Below are positions 41,317-51,864 of a stretch of DNA of 64,000 bases, piece by piece. The stretch is from Saprolegnia diclina VS20. Taxonomy: Eukaryota > Oomycota > Saprolegniomycetes > Saprolegniales > Saprolegniaceae. The position numbers and the translations under genes are program-made. The stretch spans positions 1,051,481-1,115,480 of the forward strand of contig NW_008246072.1 of NCBI RefSeq assembly GCF_000281045.1, written 5' to 3'. Positions within the stretch are counted from its first letter, which is position 1. Each line of letters starts with the position of its first letter. Below the pieces are notes generated by a model. That model worked only from the letters and a program-made list of their open reading frames with translations. It searched no databases and was not told where the DNA came from.

Positions 41317-42204
41317 TTAGTGTGAATCGACGATGTTGACGCTTGCCAGGGCGGTGGGCAAGCCAAGTGCGGCACAACGTCTTATGAGAAGCGCCGTCGT
41401 CTCTGGGTGGTCGCGCGCGTGCTCGTGTGTCAGTGCAAAATACGTGTCACTCGACGTTATGGGCGGATCAAAGAGGTCCAGGACTGTTGACAGCAGTGGT
41501 AGGTTGTCTTGGCACAGCGCGAGGGAGATATCCCGCGCCGTCGGGCGAAGTCCACGAAACACACGGTGGACAAAGCACACCATGGCCTCCGCGTTCGTAG
41601 GCGCGGTGACGGCGGCGCTGAGGACGCCACCCGACCGAAGCGTCCGCGGGAAGTGCGCGTGCAGGTAGCGTGCGACCTCCATGTGCCCACGAGCGGCGGC
41701 GGCCGCGAGAACGTGCGCTGGGACCATCGTCGGTGCGCGTTCGCAGAGCAAGGCCACGAGCGCAACGTCGCCGTACAGCACCGCCTGCACGATCGACTGT
41801 GACGTCATGTAAAAGCCGTGGTCCAAAAGCCAATGAACGACGCGCGCGCGCCCGTAGCATGCTGCACACGTCACCGCCGAGGGCTGGAAGGCGTCGAGGG
41901 CGAGCAGCGTCGACGTAAAGTGCGCAGCCCACGCGATACAGTCGTCGTCGCGGCCATGCAGCATGGCCCAGTGCATCGGGAAGCGGTGGTCGACTGCGTG
42001 AAGGTGCAGCGTCGCGTGCGATCTCTCGACGCCGGCGATCTCAAACCGAAAGCCAAGGCCAAGCGAGCCCACGCGACGGAAGGTCGCCGTCGTCTTCCAC
42101 ACGTGGTCCAGCGCCGAGATCGCATACGGAATGCCATCTTGGTACGCTGCAATGCTGCGCACGAGGTCGGCCTGCGCCAAGACGACCGCGGCCGGGCGTC
42201 GCAT
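41317..42204 (-). CDS. Ankyrin-type protein 3
   Basis: 295 residues from the ATG at 42204 (MRRPAAVVLAQADLVRSI); the longer frame only offers a TTG. It shares the family N-terminal region (AAYQDGIPYAISALDHVWK, HRFPMHWAMLHGRDDDCIAW) and about four ankyrin-like units, but lacks the regular C-terminal repeat block of protein 1. It is therefore either a short family member or C-terminally reduced. Single exon, no frame damage. Confidence 0.85.
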   Translation of the reverse strand: MRRPAAVVLAQADLVRSIAAYQDGIPYAISALDHVWKTTATFRRVGSLGLGFRFEIAGVERSHATLHLHAVDHRFPMHWAMLHGRDDDCIAWAAHFTSTLLALDAFQPSAVTCAACYGRARVVHWLLDHGFYMTSQSIVQAVLYGDVALVALLCERAPTMVPAHVLAAAAARGHMEVARYLHAHFPRTLRSGGVLSAAVTAPTNAEAMVCFVHRVFRGLRPTARDISLALCQDNLPLLSTVLDLFDPPITSSDTYFALTHEHARDHPETTALLIRRCAALGLPTALASVNIVDSH

Positions 42205-42460
42205 TGTTGTCGACTTGGCCTTTCTATAATATCGAGTTTGGCGGTTGTCCAATATCCATTTGGAGAGGTAATCCGTGATTCAATCGCGATCCACGGTGCT
42301 GCAAATGAGCCGCGAAGTCTCGCTGGTCAGATATCAAATTGCACTTGGTGTGACCGTAAGTGCAAAATGGTGTCGTAGCAAGTACTAGACGGCTGATCAA
42401 TATGCTGTTAGAGCTACGATAGATACCGTCGACACCGATACACACACACTATATTTGAGT

Positions 42461-43306
42461 TTAGAGCATGCTCCGATGGCTCCATGCGACGAGGGCCGGC
42501 CCAAGGTCGGCGGCTTGCGTCTTTTGAATGTTGTGACCGCCTTTGGCATACTCCTTCAGGACGCTCGGCTCGAGAACGCTCGCGACTTCCTTCCCGAGCG
42601 AGACCTCGATGATGCGGTCGTCGGCCGCAAGCGCCATGAACGTGGGCACCCCGCGGCCTTTGATTGCGTGGGCCGACGCCTTGATTCGCTCAAAGTCTGG
42701 CGACGCGACGTGCAGCATGGCGGCAACGCACACGAGCGGCGGCGTCGACTTGGGAAACCCAAGCCACTTGAGGTAAAAGGAGTGGGTCCAGCCCTGGAGA
42801 AAGTTGGGGCCGTCGCCCAAGTACCGCAGCGCGCTGGCCCAGAGCTTGGCAAACACGTACGGTCGGCAGCTTTGGTGCGGGCTAAAGCCCGTCGGGTTGA
42901 GCAACGCGAGGCCGCGAAGAGTCGGTGCGAGCGCCGGGTTGGCGGCCACGAGCATGGACGTTTGCCCGCCCATCGAATGACCGAGCAGAAACATGTTCTT
43001 CAAACCGAGCTGCGGCAGCGCCTCGACGACCGCGTCCGCGATCGCCGTCGAGCTAAAGCCAGCAATCCCGCCGGCCGCCGCAATGCTCGTTTGGCCGCTC
43101 CCAGGCAAGTCGAACGCAATGACGTTGGTGTCGGGCTCGGCCAGCAGCAGCGGCGCGAGGTACTTGAAGTCCGTATTGGCCCCCGGGGCTCCGTGAAGAA
43201 GCACAAACGTCTTGGCCGCGCGCAACGGGCCGTGGGTCCAGTAGTGCACGAGCTCGTTGTTGGCCAGCGTGAGCGTCGCGTGGACGGGCTCGGGTGCAGT
43301 CTCCAT
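42461..43306 (-). CDS. Alpha/beta hydrolase 7 of the array
   Basis: 281 residues from the ATG at 43306 (METAPEPVHATLTLANNEL). No presequence. Motifs are LLHGAPGA, FDLPGSGQT, nucleophile elbow GHSMGGQ, LLNPTGFSPHQ, a cap ending in WLGFPKSTP, AADDRIIE, and GGHNIQKTQA with the catalytic histidine. It is closest to hydrolase 8, with which it shares the VHATLTL start and the SMGGQ(T) elbow; these two form a local duplicate pair. Single exon. Confidence 0.9.
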   Translation of the reverse strand: METAPEPVHATLTLANNELVHYWTHGPLRAAKTFVLLHGAPGANTDFKYLAPLLLAEPDTNVIAFDLPGSGQTSIAAAGGIAGFSSTAIADAVVEALPQLGLKNMFLLGHSMGGQTSMLVAANPALAPTLRGLALLNPTGFSPHQSCRPYVFAKLWASALRYLGDGPNFLQGWTHSFYLKWLGFPKSTPPLVCVAAMLHVASPDFERIKASAHAIKGRGVPTFMALAADDRIIEVSLGKEVASVLEPSVLKEYAKGGHNIQKTQAADLGPALVAWSHRSML

Positions 43307-44069
43307 GGCCAATTCGAAAATGGCGTCCACAGATCGTATCGATCAGCATACAAATGTCAAGTATTGACAGGGTTGTCGACAGCGTCATGTCACACGGGTT
43401 TACTATGGTCCTGAGTAATCACCGGGTGGTACACTCGCGAGCAATTCGAGGTCCAGCTCAAATCGCAATGCCAGTGATGTGATCGGGTGGTTTCAAATCT
43501 AGTGGTTGACGGTGACTATAATAGTCATCGGATCATCGAATCTATTGGTTTCGTCATTGGGTTTGGCAATGGCTGGTATAACGTCAAGGTTGGTACGAAA
43601 CATCCAACGCAGAACCGTCGACGTGCAACTACACGCTCAGATTGAGTGTTTGTAGAACCCAGAGCTAGAACCCAGCACGTTCTGGGAGTGAAAAGACAGG
43701 TCCAAGCCCAAGTCTATCCGACCGGCATCGAGTTTCGTCGTGACAACGTTTTCGTGGGTACGAGGTGGAGTCACCACAGTGCCATGTTCAGTCATCAACT
43801 CGGGAACAACTCGACAATCGAAGTGTACATTGTTACGTGGAATTCCGTGTCGCTATGGTGGTCAAAGTGCTGGCTTGTTAACCAAGTGACTATCTGCAAA
43901 ATCCGGCTGCCACGTCATTGATCGAGTGACAGTTTCATTTTTTCACTGGCAGTTTCTTCTAGTAATAAGTACACTGATTTGCAGCTTCAAGTTCACGAAC
44001 AAGTGGCAGGGGACATAGTAGAATTAGCAGATATATGGCCTAACTCTCAGTTGACCAAGTGTAGCAGCT
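43307..44069. other. Intergenic between hydrolases 7 and 8
   Basis: About 760 bases, relatively AT-rich, including a run of TCATCGGATCATCG-like short repeats near 43520. No gene supported. Confidence 0.5.
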
Positions 44070-44945
44070 TCATAGCTTGCCATCATGGTTGCTCCACGCA
44101 AGAATGGACAGACCAAGATCCGCGGCCTGCGTCTTTTGTATGTTGTGTCCACCCGTAGGGTATTCCTTCAACACACTCGGTTTTAAGACGTCGGCAACTT
44201 CGTGGCCGATAGCAACCTCAACGATGCGGTCGTCGGAGGCAAGCGCCATGAACGTCGAGAGACCGCGGCTTTGAATCACCCGCGCCGACGACTCAATGCG
44301 CGCATAGTCGGGCGACGAGACGTGCAGAATGGCCGCGACGCACGACGATGGCAGTGTCGTCTTTGGAAACCGGAGCGTGTTGAGGTAAAAGCTGTGGGTC
44401 CAGCGCTGCAAAAAGTGATCGCCGTCGCCAAGAAAACGCAGCGCGCAAGCCCAGATCTTGGCCAAAAAGAGCGGTCGTGACACGTGGTGGGGGCCAAAGC
44501 CTGCGGGGTTGAGGAGCGCAAGACCACACAGCGTTGGCGCCACCGCGGAGCTCGCGGCCACAAGCAGCGCGGTCTGCCCGCCCATCGAATGTCCAATGAG
44601 AAATGCCCGCGACAACGAAAGGCGCGGCCACGCGTCGATGACGGCCTCTGCGATACCCGTCGAGTTGAACGAAGCGAGGCCGCCGGCTGTGTCCATACTC
44701 GTGCGGCCGCTTCCCGGCAGATCAAACACGATCGCATTCGTGTCCGGCTCCGTCACGAGGAGTGGGGAGAGGTACTTGAAGTCCGTGTACGCCCCGGGTG
44801 CGCCGTGCAAAAGCACAAATGTCTTGGCCGCCGTCGCGGGACCGTACGTAGAGTAATGAAGGAGCTCCTCGTTGGACAGCGTGAGCGTTGCGTGCACGGG
44901 CTCGGCCGTTGTCGTCGATGGCGGGATCTGTGCGATGGCTACCAT
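44070..44945 (-). CDS. Alpha/beta hydrolase 8 of the array
   Basis: 291 residues from the ATG at 44945 (MVAIAQIPPSTTTAEPVHA); the upstream extension starts with a TTG. Motifs are LLHGAPGA, FDLPGSGRT, nucleophile elbow GHSMGGQ, LLNPAGFGPHH, ASDDRIVE, and GGHNIQKTQA with the catalytic histidine. It is the duplicate partner of hydrolase 7, same strand, about 760 bases apart. The triad is intact and no presequence is seen. Substrate unknown. Confidence 0.9.
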   Translation of the reverse strand: MVAIAQIPPSTTTAEPVHATLTLSNEELLHYSTYGPATAAKTFVLLHGAPGAYTDFKYLSPLLVTEPDTNAIVFDLPGSGRTSMDTAGGLASFNSTGIAEAVIDAWPRLSLSRAFLIGHSMGGQTALLVAASSAVAPTLCGLALLNPAGFGPHHVSRPLFLAKIWACALRFLGDGDHFLQRWTHSFYLNTLRFPKTTLPSSCVAAILHVSSPDYARIESSARVIQSRGLSTFMALASDDRIVEVAIGHEVADVLKPSVLKEYPTGGHNIQKTQAADLGLSILAWSNHDGKL

Positions 44946-45654
44946 GTTGGTCAAAGATAAATGAAAAATAAGCTCGACGGAAACGAAGCGCGACGAAAGC
45001 CACTTTGGTCGCAGGGCGATGCTAGAGCTTTGCAGCCGATTCAAAATTTAGGCTCGTGACGACGCCCCCGAGGTATTGATCTCGCCGTCGCGAATGTAGC
45101 TCATCGCGAATGTAGTACGTTGCTGTAGCTACGTACAGTACGCGTGCAATAATCGCCCTGATTCGTTTTACACTCATACTATATACTACGTGCTGGTCGT
45201 GCCAGTTTCCCGATACACTGCATCGACAGGCGCTGCGTCCCAACACAAAACATGTTTGCGAACACTGGTCGATATCCGAGTCTTGCGATGTGCAATGATC
45301 ATGTACTTGGCCAATGCCGACAACACTGTGCAGCACGTTCTCCGTCGACCCTTCTGGTTCGACGCTGTCGAGACGTTATCATCACCTGTGCTTTATTCGA
45401 TGGCAACACGGACCCATATATAACACTGCAAAATTGCACCGATTTCTCCTCATGACCACTCGCCAGTACTTCTGACGGACCGCTTCGAGGTGCGATAGCC
45501 TTGTGAGGTGGCGACTTGTCATCCCTTCATACGTCCTTTATTGCCCTGGACCGCGAACGAGACTGAATATCAGAACACTGCAAGCGGACGCTCTTGGGAT
45601 CTTTCCGGATAATGTGTTTCCGGATACGAGCGTCAACCCCACGACAGAACTTCG
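44946..45654. other. Divergent promoters of hydrolase 8 and the CmcJ-like gene
   Basis: About 710 bases. TTTCCGGATAATG and TTTCCGGATACG (around 45602-45626) lie 30-50 bases before the plus-strand start, again carrying the CCGGAT core. No gene supported. Confidence 0.5.
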
Positions 45655-46604
45655 ATGCAAGCCGCTCCACGCGGGCCGGTGGCAGCGCCCGTCTTCTTCT
45701 TTGCGCGCACCTCGGACGGCGCGCCGCCGTTTTCTTCATTTGGCGGCAAATCGCAATCTCAATCTCAATCTCAAACGCCAGCAGTGCCTTCCAACGTGGA
45801 GAGCGTGCCGCGGGTCGTCGAGCTCCACGACTTGCGGGGCCACGAGGCAGCGTGCACCCTCGACGAGCACGGTTTTCAAGCCATTTTGGACGCGCCGCCG
45901 CTTTTGCCCGCCCTTCTCGATGCTCATGGACAGCTAGAGACGCGTGGGAAAGAGAGCATCGTCAAGGACCATGTCGAGGCCCTTCTCGCGGCCAAGTGGC
46001 GACCGTCCGAGGAGATCGTGTACATGGATGTCTTTACCGTCATCTTTCGCAGCGCTGACGCCAGTGAAGCGAAACAAGGTACAACTGCGTCATTGCAAGA
46101 CGAGAACAGACCCAACATCTAGGCGCGAAACGACGACCGTCGCCGCTGGTGCACGTCGACCAGACGCCGGCGACGGGTGCCATGTACACGGCCCAATTGC
46201 CGCCAGAGCTACGCGACTTGGTTCAAAACGGCACGCTACGGCTGCGCATCTTGAGTGTATGGCAGCCGCTCGTGCCAGTCGTTCTGGACTGGCCTTTGGC
46301 GCTCGCCGAGTCGGCGTCGTGCCCCGAGTCGCGGCTCCTCTCGTGCGCGACACTGTTTCCAAGCGGGTACGTCGGCGCCATGGCGCTCGTGCAAGACGAC
46401 GAGCTCTCGGACGCGCTGCGCTGGTGGTACTGGAGCGGTATGCAGCCGCACGAAGCGCTTTGGATCCAAAATTTTGACTCGGCAACGCCGACGCGCAGTC
46501 CGCACACGTCGTTTCGTGATCCGCGCGTCAAAGAGAGTGCATCGGCGCATCGCAAGAGCGTCGAGGCGCGTGTTGTGATCGTCACCAACGCCCTTGCCGT
46601 CTAA
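45655..46604 (+). CDS. CmcJ/NvfI-like Fe(II)/2-oxoglutarate oxygenase
   Basis: Two exons, 45655-46078 and 46123-46604, with a 44-base GT-AG intron; 906 bases, 301 residues. The C-terminal half has the features of the family that includes cephamycin CmcJ, fungal NvfI and AsaB: LVHVDQTPATG (the H-x-D metal pair), ILSVWQPLVPVVLDWPLAL, WYWSGMQPHEALWIQNFDS, and SPHTSFRDP with the second metal histidine. Members oxidise or methoxylate secondary metabolites in fungi and bacteria, but many are uncharacterised. The neighbours do not form a biosynthetic cluster, so the substrate is open. Start chosen at the first ATG with coding-type composition. Confidence 0.8.
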
Positions 46605-47263
46605 GACCACATCCCACGTCTTTGCTGAAGGTTGTATTTGCCAGATCGCACTAGTATAGTGTCATTATACTAGTACATCCCGCGAGGATGACAATGAACG
46701 AACGACGTCAAGAAGATGACATTTTCACACCTCTAGCATCGCCATGACAAGGATGGGACGGCGGTGTTTTGTGCCATGTCAATTTCTTTTGAAAAGACCT
46801 ATGACGCCTCATCGCAGCTTTTGGCGGGAAAATTGCGCCATCAAGGAGGCTCGTCGCGCTCGATCTTGATCCGGATAACGTCTGGACAGCGATCTCCGGG
46901 AACATCGCGAGGAGGTGGCAGCAGGAGCGCGATGCACGCGCGGGTCTTCTACATACCGGTACCACCGTGCATCGCAGCCATGCGGTGGAATCTAGCTTCA
47001 CTCATTATGGAGTGGCATCGTGAGCCGTCGTGAAGCTTTCGACACGCTGGGGTCGACGAGCTTGGCGTTGGACGCCACCTCTCACCCTGCTAAGCGCCAT
47101 CGCTGAGGACCCCGGGTTCGCTTGCCAGGGTTCACTAGGCTAATGCCCCAAAATTTATTTTTTCGAATCTCAAGATTCCTCGTCGTCCCACTCTTCACAC
47201 AAGAGGCCGTTACGTGACGTGAGTTTGCACCGACCACAACTCATTTCCGATCTTGAGATTGGC
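46605..47263. other. Intergenic upstream of chromate transporter
   Basis: About 660 bases. It holds a small hairpin at 46650-46674 and one GATCCGGATAACG near 46867. No gene supported. Confidence 0.5.
46650..46674. terminator. Palindrome 46 bases after the CmcJ-like stop
   Basis: ACTAGTATA and TATACTAGT flank a 7-base loop. A similar ACTAGTAC/GTACTAGT palindrome occurs at 51532-51551. A 3'-end role is only a guess; eukaryotic genes do not need hairpin terminators. Confidence 0.25.
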
Positions 47264-48817
47264 ATGGCGAACGAAGCGACGTCGCTCTTGGTCAAGGACA
47301 GCGGTGCGTGGCCCGTGGAGCCGTACTGGAAGCGGCTGCTCTCGGTGCCCGTGCAGATGCTGCCCGTCGCGCTCTTCTCGTTTGGCGGGCCGCAGGCGCA
47401 TCTCGGGCTCGCCCACGAGCGCTTTGTCGGTACATCGCCCTTTGCTTGCTTCCTGGGGCTGACGACGGAGCTCTAGACAAGCTGCAATGGCTCGACGACG
47501 AGCGCTTCCTCGAGGTCATCGCGCTTGGCTCGGCGCTGCCCGGCCCGACGTCCACGCAGGTCCTCGCCTCGATGGGCATCTTCCGCGCCGGGCCGCTCGG
47601 TGGCCTCCTCGCCTTCCTCGTCTGGACGGCGCCTGGGTTTCTCGTCATGCTTCTCGCCGGCCTGGGCGCGCAAGAATACCTTGGCGGTCTGAGACGATAT
47701 CCAGGAATGCGCTGGCTCATGCAGTGTCCCATGTAGATGGCGTCCCATTGTGGATGGTGGGGCTGGCGCCGGCCGCGGTCTCGCTTGTCATCATCGCCGC
47801 GACCAAGCTCTGGCAAAAGGCGTGCGGCGACGACCAGCTCAAGATGTCGATCGCTGCGATCTCGAGCTGCGTCGTGCTGGCGACGCAGGGCCTTGGCACG
47901 TGGATCTTCCCGCTGCTCATGATTGCCGGCGGCCTCACGACGCTTTCGGCGATGGCACTGGGCTACCCCAACCCGCTCGTGACTTCGAAGCGTACTGACA
48001 ATGGCCACAGCCCCCACTTTGAACGGTATGCCGCGCCTCCTCCTTTCAAAGCAATAGCGTCTGTCTAGGGAGCTCGGGATTCCTGCGTGGGCCGGCGTCC
48101 TTCTCATTCTCGGCTGGCTCGCTGCCTTTGGTCTCCTCGCCTACTTTGATTCGACGGTAAGCTTACTTGCCATTCCATCCTCAGCACTTGTAAACATGGA
48201 TGGTACTAGGGGTCGCTTGGCCGCAGCTACCTCGGGCTCTTCTACGCCTTCTTCCGCATGGGCTCGATCATCTTTGGCGGTGGCCAGGTCATGCTTCCGA
48301 TGCTCCTCAACGACATCGTCAGCGCTGGCTGGGTCTCCAAGGAGCAGTTCTTCATCGGCTTTGCCCTCATCCAGGCACTGCCCGGCCCCATGTTCAACAT
48401 GTCGACGTACTTGGGTATCCTTATCTTATCGAAGGCCAGAGAAGCTCATGAGTCAATGTAGGTGCGGTCGCGCTCGGTGTGCCCGGTGCCTTCTTGGCCG
48501 CTGCGGGTCTCTTTGGCCCTGGCGTTGGGCTCTTCTTTGCCGTGCTGCCGCTCTGGGAGAAGGTGCGTCGCCATGAGAAGCTCCAGGTGTTTATGGCCGG
48601 CGTCAACTCGGCCGCGATCGGGCTCGTGGTCGCCGCCATTGCGCTGCTGTGGCAGCACGCTGTGCACAACAATGCGTCGGCCGCCGTGTGCCTTGCGACC
48701 GGACTACTTGTCGGCGTCTTCAAGGTGCCGGCGCCTGTCGGCATCGTCGTGGGCGGTCTTCTCGGCTACCTCTTTTCGATTCTCAACATTGCCCAGACCA
48801 GCTTTTGCGCCGCCTAA
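47264..48817 (+). CDS. chrA: CHR-family chromate-type anion transporter (two-domain)
   Basis: Six exons: 47264-47429, 47477-47686, 47737-48025, 48069-48156, 48210-48414 and 48462-48817. The introns are 43-53 bases. The spliced length is 1314 bases, 437 residues. Two CHR domains are visible, each with the G-G-x and P-G-P signatures: VALFSFGGPQAH with GSALPGPTSTQ, and SIIFGGGQVMLP with IQALPGPMFNMS. This is the long two-domain form, with about ten membrane spans. Bacterial and fungal members export chromate or exchange it with sulfate; some eukaryotic ones are chromate-sensitising. The five introns show it is a resident eukaryotic gene and not bacterial contamination. Confidence 0.92.
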
Positions 48818-49142
48818 CTGGACCAGGCTGCAGCTGCACGTCTCGTAAGACCAAAACTTTGTTGTTTTCAATGGTATGAATGACAATGTGTTTATGGGAT
48901 GCTCAAGAGCTATGGCTGGGACGGTTGGCTGGAATGATGCAGCGAAAGAAGCGGGCTCTAAGTGTGCCAGCTCTGAAACCCTAGCCCTAGGCCACCATTT
49001 TGGCCTCGAAAACGAAATGGCAGGTTCCAGAGTTGGTTCGTCGACTATCAATGAGCCACTAGAATACGACTGAAAGAAGAAAATTGAGAATACCACAAGG
49101 TGTCGTTCAAAGATTCAACAATATTTGCAGAAAACTGACAAT
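48818..49142. other. Intergenic between convergent genes
   Basis: About 325 bases between the 3' ends of the transporter and the PDZ-PH-C2 gene. Nothing supported. Confidence 0.5.
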
Positions 49143-50634
49143 TTAGGGGCTTGAGAGATATTCATACGCAAGGGTGAGCTTGGTGCCGATCGTGGCGCCC
49201 ACCAAATCGTAGGCGCACACCGTCTTGCGCTGCTGCGGTAGCGTCGACAGCGGCACTTGCAGCGTTGACAGAAGACGCGGCGGGCGCCCTCGTCGGTCGT
49301 CAAAGACACACACCCCAAGCACGCCGTCCGGCTCAACGTCGTGAAACGTAGTCACATTGTCTTGGTACCACATTGGTGATCGGTCGCCGCGAACAACTTT
49401 GGTCGAAAACGTCTGGGTCTGAAGCGACAAGCGACAGACGGCATGTACCTAGTTGACGAGTCTACCTTGTCCCAATAGAAATATGGAGTTATACCGTTTG
49501 GCCAGCAGGCAGCAAGTTGGTGGCTGAGAGCACCGTCACACGCAACGCTGAGGGTGGGCCTGGAAGGTCGTTCGCGGTGCCGAGAGCGGCCGATGGCCGC
49601 GCCGCGAAGCCCGCGTCCACCATCGCTTGCTGCAACATCCGCATCCACGAGCGCCGTTCGTCGTCCTCAGCGCACGCGAGTTGTAGCTGCTTGGCACCGA
49701 CGCGGACGACAAAGGGGTAGAGGGTGCCCGTCGCGGGCAGACGCTGCACCGTGCACCGGTGTCCCACAAACACGAGCTCGGCGCGAGGCGAGTTGGACGT
49801 ATGGTGCTGAAAACAGCGAAGTGCAGTCGGCGTCAATACGACGTGCACCGGGGTCCAACGCTTGAACAGCCCGCTTTGCTGATGCAGCGGTCCTTGCTTG
49901 AGAACACCAACATCGTCCGACTTTCGCCGAGCGGCCTCATCGCTGTTGCTGGTGCTGGCCTCAGTGAGCCGGGGCTCGAGGCTCGGCAAGGCTGGAGCTG
50001 CGAGCGCTGCCAGAGCATCGAGAGCATGAATGTGAGCATGCGGCACAAAGTGCAATGTGCACGGGGACGGCGCTCGACGCAGAAGGGACATCACTGCTTC
50101 GTACGATCGATGGAGCACGATTGTCTCGTGCACCTTGTACAGTACGTCGCCGACGCTGATGATCCCGTCAGCCTTGGCCTGGCCCGTGAGGCGATTCACG
50201 ACAGCGCCGTGGCTGCCGGCTGTCCAGTGCACCCCCGCGTCGACGACGACAGCGTACGACGGCGGCTCTCTCTTTGACTGTGGTGGCGCCAGTCGGGCGA
50301 GCTCGCGCCCAATGATGGTGCTTTCAAATGTAAGCGCGAGGGGTCGAGGCAGCAAGCCAAGGCGCTCGGACGCAGCGGCAAACCCGAGCCCGTCCACAGG
50401 GCAGCCACCGATCGCAACGAGGCGGTCGCTCGGCGCAACGTGGCCCACCAAGTGTGAGTTGCTGACATCGAGAATGACAAGACCGTGCGCAATGATGCCT
50501 GACGTGGGTGCTGCGAGGACAAGCCCAAGCGCGCGGCCGGGCGGTAGCTCGAGTGTGACGCTTTGAGCCTTGAACTTGTCGTGGAGGGGGAGGCCGCAGG
50601 ATCCCACGAGTCGAAGGCGGGTGGCACTCGTCAT
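49143..50634 (-). CDS. PDZ-PDZ-PH-C2 scaffold protein
   Basis: Two exons, 50634-49495 and 49448-49143, with a 46-base intron; 1446 bases, 481 residues, starting MTSATRLRLVG. Two PDZ-like modules come first (residues about 25-115: RALGLVLAAPTSGIIAHGLV and LVAIGGCPVDGLGF; about 125-220: HGAVVNRLTGQAKADGIISV and GDVLYKVHETIV). A PH domain follows (about 255-365, starting VLKQGPLHQQSGLFKRWTP and ending in the typical Trp of RRSWMRMLQQA), then a C2-like domain (ALRVTVLSATNLLPAGQT to the end). The C2 strand order is continuous only with the intron removed. A membrane- or phosphoinositide-linked adaptor is inferred. Two relatives lie at 53391 and 57285. Confidence 0.82.
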
Positions 50635-51864
50635 GCTTCTTCTGCCCAAGTGGCGAACGCGAGCGCACTCGACTGGACATCGAAGCTGTCGCCACCATGC
50701 ATTTGCTTGTTGTACCAGCTGTTTTAGGGTCGGAATAGCACGTGATTGGACGATTCGAAAGCATGGGACACTGAGGACTTGGATCGCAAAGCTGGTTCCG
50801 GCGACACTATCATAACGCTGGCCCCTGGCGTCATTGACAGATGGGAGCACGGTCAGCGGTGTTTGCGTCGGACCACAGGACCCTTGATTGGGCGTGGAAC
50901 ACGTCTTTTCTGCAGTCCGAAACCAGCGGTGCGATCACGCTCCGAGGCCATCTGCACGGGCTCGAGAGGACCGACCAAACGTGCCTCGTTTGCCCCGCGC
51001 CTGATGGGAACACTGCAGGCATGGGACGTCTTTGGCCGCTGGATGCACCCTTTTTGAATTGAGATTTTAGCTGTTCTGGTGATGCAACCTCGCCCGCCGC
51101 GACCGCACTCAGTGAAGCGAACTGAGCGGACCTGCAGCGCTGTTGGAAACGAAGTGGTATCGAACGTCTTGTGCTGTTGCGCAAGCCCAGACAACAAAAC
51201 AAGACGATGTTGACGTAGTAGCAACACTGAAGACGGCAAAGTCGAGCACAAGGAAAGACACTGCGACCGATCTTGCGCTGCCAGTTCACGGCTGGAGCCG
51301 AGCACACTATTCCGATCGCAATTAATGAAGTCTAGAAGGTGCTAAACCTGCTAAAACTGCATCTTGCAGTCTTGAAGGCACAACACCTTTGATTTCGGCA
51401 AACGAGACCAGTCCTCTGCGGCCAGTCGCGCATCTAAAGGCCAATACTTGGTCGCCGTGGCTGATGTTTTATGGAAAGAAGCCCAGTCCTATACCTCGGG
51501 GCACAGATTTGACAAATTGCTGTAGACTAGAACTAGTACAGTTGTACTAGTATGATATTACTAAGTACGTTGTGAGATGTTGAACCCTTTGTGCACTCAA
51601 TCGCCCAATAAAATCGTAACATTTTGCGAAACGTATACGAACTGCGATATTCCTAGTCAGCTGCTACATACATGTACTAGTATGCGCTAAATCCAAGGTG
51701 CACAGAATGCCGAGTTTCAACGATCGTAGTTTAACTTTGCGATAGAAAAAATATCATTTTGATATGATACGGAGGCCGCTTGCACTGATCCATATGTCTC
51801 CTAGCCATGAGCACGACAGGCCCTTGCGAGCGCTGATCTACGTAGCGCCTTCTTGATTCAGCAT
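50635..51864. other. Intergenic, gene-poor
   Basis: About 1.2 kb. A 73-codon frame at 50841-51062 has no family match I can name. It includes the palindrome ACTAGTAC-AGTT-GTACTAGT (51532-51551), and the AT content rises after 51500. No gene supported. Confidence 0.5.

Noticed and set aside
47264-48817. Bacterial contamination, suggested by the chromate transporter
   Set aside because: Five spliceosomal-type introns interrupt the gene and the flanking genes are eukaryotic.
50841-51062. 73-codon frame with two Cys (TCLVCPAP)
   Set aside because: Too short, no recognisable domain and no start context; recorded only as intergenic.
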